Of a stretch of DNA of 64,000 nucleotides, positions 60,155 to 64,000 are shown one piece after another (positions within the stretch are counted from its first letter, which is position 1; each line of letters begins with the position of its first letter). Source of the stretch: Rhizobium leguminosarum. GTDB taxonomy: Bacteria; Pseudomonadota; Alphaproteobacteria; Rhizobiales; Rhizobiaceae. Location of the stretch: contig NZ_MZMU01000015.1 of NCBI RefSeq assembly GCF_004123835.1, positions 1 to 64,000 of the forward strand, written 5' to 3'. The notes beneath the pieces were generated by a model that worked only from the letters and a program-made list of their open reading frames with translations, did no database searches and had not been told where the DNA came from. Position numbers and translations under genes: made by a program.

Positions 60155-62812
60155 TCATTCCGCGGCTGCGGCAAGACAGCGATCGATGATGCTGCCGATT
60201 TCGCTGCGGCAGGAGCCGCAATTGGTTCCAGCGCTGGTTTCCTTGCCGACCGCCTCGATGCTGTGACATCCGCCGCGCACGGCAGCAGCGATCTGGTTGA
60301 CCCCGACACTGAAGCAGGAGCAGACGGTTGCGCCTGGATCCGGCCTGCCTGCGCCGGGACGACCCGCGACGAGCGCAAAGCGTTTCCTGAGGTCGCCATG
60401 CGAGGCGGAGAGCTGTGAGATCGCCCAGTTGCGCGCGACAGCGACGGGCTCGCGTGCCAGAAACAGCGCCGCAAGCAGGACCTCGCCGTCGAAGAAGGCA
60501 AGCCTGAGGTCGCCCGATTGCCGGTCGGCATAACCAAGCGGTTCGATCTCGGCTGGAATGGCGAAAACCGCCCGGCACCAGGCCGTCCAGTCTTCGACGG
60601 TTTCGCCGAAGGCAAGCTCCAGCCGCCAGCCGCCGGCGGCTTTTGCCTGCGCCCAATAGGCGGCGTCGGGCGTGGCGGGTTTTGTGGCGCAGACGGCGAA
60701 ACCGTAATGGGTGGCGCGGAAGGGCCGGACGGCGACGGCAACGTTCTTCGACGCCGGCTGACCGGAAATGGGATCGGTTATCGGCGCGACCACGGCGTCG
60801 ATCCGTGCTCTTGCGGCGAATTGGTCGTTCCAGTGCATCGGCGCAAAGATGCCGCCGCGGGCTTGGCGATCGGTCACCAGCGCCCTGACGATTGCCTTGC
60901 CGTGCGGGCTGTCGATCTCGACCAGGCCCGCACTTGATATACCGGTCTCGATCGCGTCGCGCGGATGGATCTCGGCAAATGGTTCGGCGATATGGGCGGA
61001 AAGCCGCGCGCTCTTTCCTGTTCGCGTCATCGTATGCCATTGGTCGCGGATGCGACCGGTATTCAGCGTGAAGGGGTACTCGGCATTGGTGCGATCGGTT
61101 GCGGGTGGTTTGACCGCGACGAAGCGCGCCTTGCCATCGGGATGGAAGAAACCGCCCTCGGCGAAGAAGCGGGTGATGCTCGGTTCTGTCCCTGCCGCTT
61201 GCGGCCACTGGAAGGGCGACAGTTCGTCGTACGCCCCGCCGCTCATGCCGGCGCGCGCGCCGATGTCGAAGTCGCGGCTGCCGTTATTTTCGAAGGTGGA
61301 AAGCGCGGCGTGCTCGTCGAAGATTGCGGCCGGCGCATCAAAATCGAAGGCGGCGGCAAATCCCATGCGGCGTCCGACCTCCGCAAGCTGCCACCAGTCG
61401 GCCCTTGCATCGCCGGGGACGTCGAGAAACGGCCGCTGCCTTGAAATTCTCCGTTCGGAATTGGTGACGGTGCCATCCTTCTCGCCCCAGCCGAGCGAGG
61501 GCAGAAGCACATTTGCGTGCCGGGTCGTATCCGTCTCCTTCAGGATGTCCGATACGACGACGAAGGGACAGGCAGCGATCGCGCTTTCGACGCTGTCGGC
61601 ATCCGGCATCGAGACGACGGGATTGGTGGCCATGATCCACAGCGCCTTGATGCGCCCGTCGGCCACGGCTTGGAACATGTCGACCGCCTTCAGGCCGGGC
61701 TTGGCGGCGATGACGGGCGAGTTCCAGAAGCGCTGCACGCGGTCGCGGTCCTCGGCATTCTCGATCGCCATATGGGCGGCAAGCATATTGGCGAGACCGC
61801 CGACCTCGCGCCCGCCCATGGCGTTCGGCTGGCCGGTCAGCGAAAACGGTCCCATGCCGGGGCGGCCGATGCGGCCGGTCGCCAAGTGGCAGTTGAGGAT
61901 GGCATTGACCTTGTCGGTGCCGGAGGAGGATTGGTTGACGCCCTGGCTGTAGCAGGTCACGACCTTAGGCGTCGTCTCGAACAGGCGGAAGAACTCCCTG
62001 ATCTGCATGGCGGGCAGGCCGGTCCGTTCCAGGAGATCGTTGATATCAAGCGCGGCGGCGGCCGCAAAAGCATCGCCGAAACCTTCGGTATGGGCGCCGA
62101 TATAATTCTGGTCGATTGCCGGACTGGTCGCGAGATGGGCAAGCAGTCCCATGAACAGCGCAACGTCGCCGTCCGGACGGATGGCGAGATGCAGGTCGGC
62201 GATGTCGCATGTCATCGTGCGGCGCGGATCGATGACGACGATCCGCATGTTTGGCCGCGCCGTCTTTGCAGCGGCAAGCCGCTGGTAGATGACGGGATGA
62301 CACCAGGCAAGGTTGGAGCCGGTCAGGACCACCAGATCCGCAAGCTCGATATCCTCATAGGTCCCGGGCACCGTATCGGCGCCGAAGGCGCGGCGATGCC
62401 CCGCCACGGAAGAGGACATGCAAAGCCTTGAATTGGTGTCGATATTGCCGGAGCCGATGAAGCCCTTCATCAGCTTGTTGGCGACATAGTAATCCTCGGT
62501 CAGCAACTGGCCCGAGACGTAGAAGGCAACGGCGTCAGGCCCGTGTTCGGCGATCGTTTCAGAAAAACGGCGGGCGACCAGATCAAGCGCCTCGTCCCAG
62601 CCGCTCCGTTTGCCTTCGATCTCGGGATGGAGAAGCCGGCCATCGAGATCGATGGTTTCGGCAAGGGCTAAACCCTTCGAGCAGAGCCGGCCGAAATTCG
62701 ACGGATGCTCGGGATCTCCTTTGACGCTGACTGCGCCGGCCTCGTCGACCGTGGCGATTACGCCGCAGCCGACACCGCAATAGGGACAGGTGGTCTTGAC
62801 CTCCGCCGCCAT
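60155..62812 (-). CDS. nasA: assimilatory nitrate reductase, catalytic subunit
   Basis: An 885-aa molybdenum enzyme. The N-terminal [4Fe-4S] site is CPYCGVGCGVI with a later LCSKG, followed by molybdopterin domains (GSNLAWCHPVIYQRL, CYSQGVNQSSSGTDK) and the C-terminal MGD-binding barrel (LNTGRIRDQWHTMTRTGKS). A fused C-terminal BFD-like [2Fe-2S] domain (TVCSCFSVGVNQI, NCGSCRSEI) is typical of Klebsiella-type NasA. It reduces nitrate to nitrite in the cytoplasm for nitrogen assimilation. Its ATG directly follows the nirD stop codon. Confidence 0.95.
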   Translation of the reverse strand: MAAEVKTTCPYCGVGCGVIATVDEAGAVSVKGDPEHPSNFGRLCSKGLALAETIDLDGRLLHPEIEGKRSGWDEALDLVARRFSETIAEHGPDAVAFYVSGQLLTEDYYVANKLMKGFIGSGNIDTNSRLCMSSSVAGHRRAFGADTVPGTYEDIELADLVVLTGSNLAWCHPVIYQRLAAAKTARPNMRIVVIDPRRTMTCDIADLHLAIRPDGDVALFMGLLAHLATSPAIDQNYIGAHTEGFGDAFAAAAALDINDLLERTGLPAMQIREFFRLFETTPKVVTCYSQGVNQSSSGTDKVNAILNCHLATGRIGRPGMGPFSLTGQPNAMGGREVGGLANMLAAHMAIENAEDRDRVQRFWNSPVIAAKPGLKAVDMFQAVADGRIKALWIMATNPVVSMPDADSVESAIAACPFVVVSDILKETDTTRHANVLLPSLGWGEKDGTVTNSERRISRQRPFLDVPGDARADWWQLAEVGRRMGFAAAFDFDAPAAIFDEHAALSTFENNGSRDFDIGARAGMSGGAYDELSPFQWPQAAGTEPSITRFFAEGGFFHPDGKARFVAVKPPATDRTNAEYPFTLNTGRIRDQWHTMTRTGKSARLSAHIAEPFAEIHPRDAIETGISSAGLVEIDSPHGKAIVRALVTDRQARGGIFAPMHWNDQFAARARIDAVVAPITDPISGQPASKNVAVAVRPFRATHYGFAVCATKPATPDAAYWAQAKAAGGWRLELAFGETVEDWTAWCRAVFAIPAEIEPLGYADRQSGDLRLAFFDGEVLLAALFLAREPVAVARNWAISQLSASHGDLRKRFALVAGRPGAGRPDPGATVCSCFSVGVNQIAAAVRGGCHSIEAVGKETSAGTNCGSCRSEIGSIIDRCLAAAAE

Positions 62813-63142
62813 CTATTCCGCCGCCATCATCAGGCTTTCCAGAGCGATGAACAGCCTGCCGTCTTCGTTCAGCACCTGGATCGTCCGAACCTCGCCTTCA
62901 TCGGCGCCGAGCGCCTTGCCTGTTTCCAGCGAGATCACCCAGTTGTGCAGCGGGCAGGTGACTGACTTGGCGTGGACGATGCCTTGGGAGAGCGGGCCGC
63001 CCTTGTGCGGGCAGTGATCCTCGATGGCGAAGACCTCGTTTTCGGCCGTGCGGAAGACGGCGATCTTGCCTTGCGGCGTCTTCACGCAGCGCGCCCCGCG
63101 CAGCGGGATGTCGGAGATGTCACCGATTGCGATCCAGTTCAT
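62813..63142 (-). CDS. nirD: nitrite reductase (NADH) small subunit
   Basis: A 109-aa Rieske-like protein. The start at 63142 is chosen because AAGGAG lies six bases upstream; an ATG two codons earlier is too close to it. The cluster ligands are in DHCPHKGGPLSQG and TCPLHNWVISLETG (C-x-H and C-x2-H). Unlike NirD of E. coli, which lacks the Cys/His ligands, this form keeps them. It partners with NirB to reduce nitrite to ammonium. Confidence 0.93.
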   Translation of the reverse strand: MNWIAIGDISDIPLRGARCVKTPQGKIAVFRTAENEVFAIEDHCPHKGGPLSQGIVHAKSVTCPLHNWVISLETGKALGADEGEVRTIQVLNEDGRLFIALESLMMAAE

Positions 63143-63152
63143 GTCCATCTCC

Positions 63153-64000
63153 TTATTCTGCAGCCTGCGGATAGCCGATCGTCGCCATCGGCTTGAACTC
63201 ATGCTTGTCCTTGCCGGAGACACGCTCCGACCAGGGGTCGACCTGGGCAAATTTCTGGGAGAAGACGAAGCGGTCGTAATAGGCTTTGCGCTTTTCGGCA
63301 TCGCCCATGATCTGGCGGCGGATTTCCTCCAGGCCGATGCGCTTGGCCCATTTGTAGATGCGCTCGAGGTAGCGGGCCTGCTCGCGGTACATCTGCGTCA
63401 GGGCCACGATATACTCCAGCGCCTCATCCTCGGTCCGGACAAGACCAAGGACCTCCGTGCCCTTGATGTCGAGACCGGCCGCACCGGCGAAATGGATCTC
63501 GAAACCGGAATCCACGCAGATCACGCCGATGTCCTTGCAGGTTGCTTCCGCGCAGTTGCGCGGGCAGCCGGAGACGGCCATCTTCAATTTGGCTGGCGTC
63601 CAGGAGCCCCACATGAACCTTTCGATCCGGATGCCGAGACCGGTGGAATCCTGGGTGCCGAAGCGACACCAGTCCGAGCCGACACAGGTCTTCACGGTGC
63701 GCAGACCCTTGGCATAAGCCTGGCCGGAGACGAAGCCGGCCTTGCCGAGATCGGCCCAGACGGCGGGCAGGTCTTCCTTCTCGATGCCGAGCAGGTCGAT
63801 ACGCTGGCCGCCGGTGACCTTCACCATCGGGATCTCGAACTTGTCGACGACATCGGCGATGGCGCGCAGCTCGTTCGAATTGGTGACGCCGCCCCACATC
63901 CGCGGAACGACGGAATAGGTACCGTCCTTCTGGATGTTGGCATGCACGCGTTCATTGATGAACCGCGACTGGTAGTCGTCGGCATATTCGTCCGGCCAGT
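63153..64000 (-). CDS. nirB: nitrite reductase (NADH) large subunit, C-terminal part (partial)
   Basis: An open frame runs from the stop at 63153-63155 to the window edge, giving the last about 280 residues. It has the sirohaem/[4Fe-4S] site KTCVGSDWCRFGTQDS and AVSGCPRNCAEATCKDIG, with the four ligand cysteines. The FAD/NAD parts lie beyond the window. It reduces nitrite to ammonium with NADH. It is the first visible gene of nirB-nirD-nasA. Confidence 0.95.
   Translation of the reverse strand, partial: WPDEYADDYQSRFINERVHANIQKDGTYSVVPRMWGGVTNSNELRAIADVVDKFEIPMVKVTGGQRIDLLGIEKEDLPAVWADLGKAGFVSGQAYAKGLRTVKTCVGSDWCRFGTQDSTGLGIRIERFMWGSWTPAKLKMAVSGCPRNCAEATCKDIGVICVDSGFEIHFAGAAGLDIKGTEVLGLVRTEDEALEYIVALTQMYREQARYLERIYKWAKRIGLEEIRRQIMGDAEKRKAYYDRFVFSQKFAQVDPWSERVSGKDKHEFKPMATIGYPQAAE

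Overview
The window is a GC-rich, densely coded chromosomal segment from an alphaproteobacterium. It most likely comes from the Rhizobium/Agrobacterium group, possibly the R. etli/leguminosarum branch. That placement is my inference. It rests on a B12-dependent ribonucleotide reductase (nrdJ), BA14K and DUF1236 proteins, an HlyU homologue, rhizobial-type palindromic intergenic elements, a FixK-type box and GGAAC-type general-stress promoters. I see no phage, insertion sequence, CRISPR array or rRNA. There is one tRNA gene, tRNA-Leu(UAA).

Layout. 0-6.7 kb: end of a sugar-type ABC transporter ATPase, then a tight run of two GMC flavoproteins, a Gfo/Idh dehydrogenase and a large FAD protein, probably a sugar or polyol oxidation operon. 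6.7-17 kb: small stress-like, secreted and membrane proteins with exonuclease III, a NarL-type two-component pair, a LysR regulator and an L,D-transpeptidase; four genes here carry GGAAC-N16/17-NGTT promoter candidates. 17-21.2 kb: an intracellular-type subtilase overlapping a tiny I9-like protein, a gene-free gap of about 690 bp, and an animal-type haem peroxidase. 21.2-27.6 kb: phenylalanine/tyrosine catabolism (phhA, hppD, hmgA, fahA, maiA) with two Lrp/AsnC regulators, each divergent from the enzyme gene it probably controls.

27.7-36.6 kb: nrdJ with tandem NrdR-box candidates, a periplasmic Cache-like protein, gpt, a universal stress protein with a perfect FixK/FNR box, a MoCF-domain protein, wrbA and tRNA-Leu. 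36.7-44 kb: a 43-aa membrane protein, a VanZ-like protein, ilvA, hlyU, a membrane diguanylate cyclase, an SDR/TetR divergent pair with tandem operator candidates, and an azoR/LysR divergent pair. 44-52.2 kb: a Tat-exported nucleotidase, PilZ and EamA proteins, an Lrp/ald divergent pair, DUF1203 and a methyltransferase. 52.2-55.5 kb: a minus-strand operon cysK-alaX-sseA-GNAT. 55.7-58.5 kb: a ChrR-like protein lacking its anti-sigma cysteines, an SDR and a cyclopropane fatty acid synthase, which looks like a remnant of the singlet-oxygen RpoE-ChrR locus. 59-64 kb: a small secreted protein, a HAD phosphatase and the nitrate assimilation genes nirB (partial), nirD and nasA.

Two families of palindromic intergenic repeats recur. 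Several copies lie immediately before start codons or in leaders (ilvA, eamA, tetR, hmgA). Best candidates for something new: the subtilase with its overlapping I9-like partner, the cysteine-less ChrR/SDR/CFA locus without a sigma factor, the GMC-GMC-Gfo-FAD operon, and the leader-embedded repeat elements.
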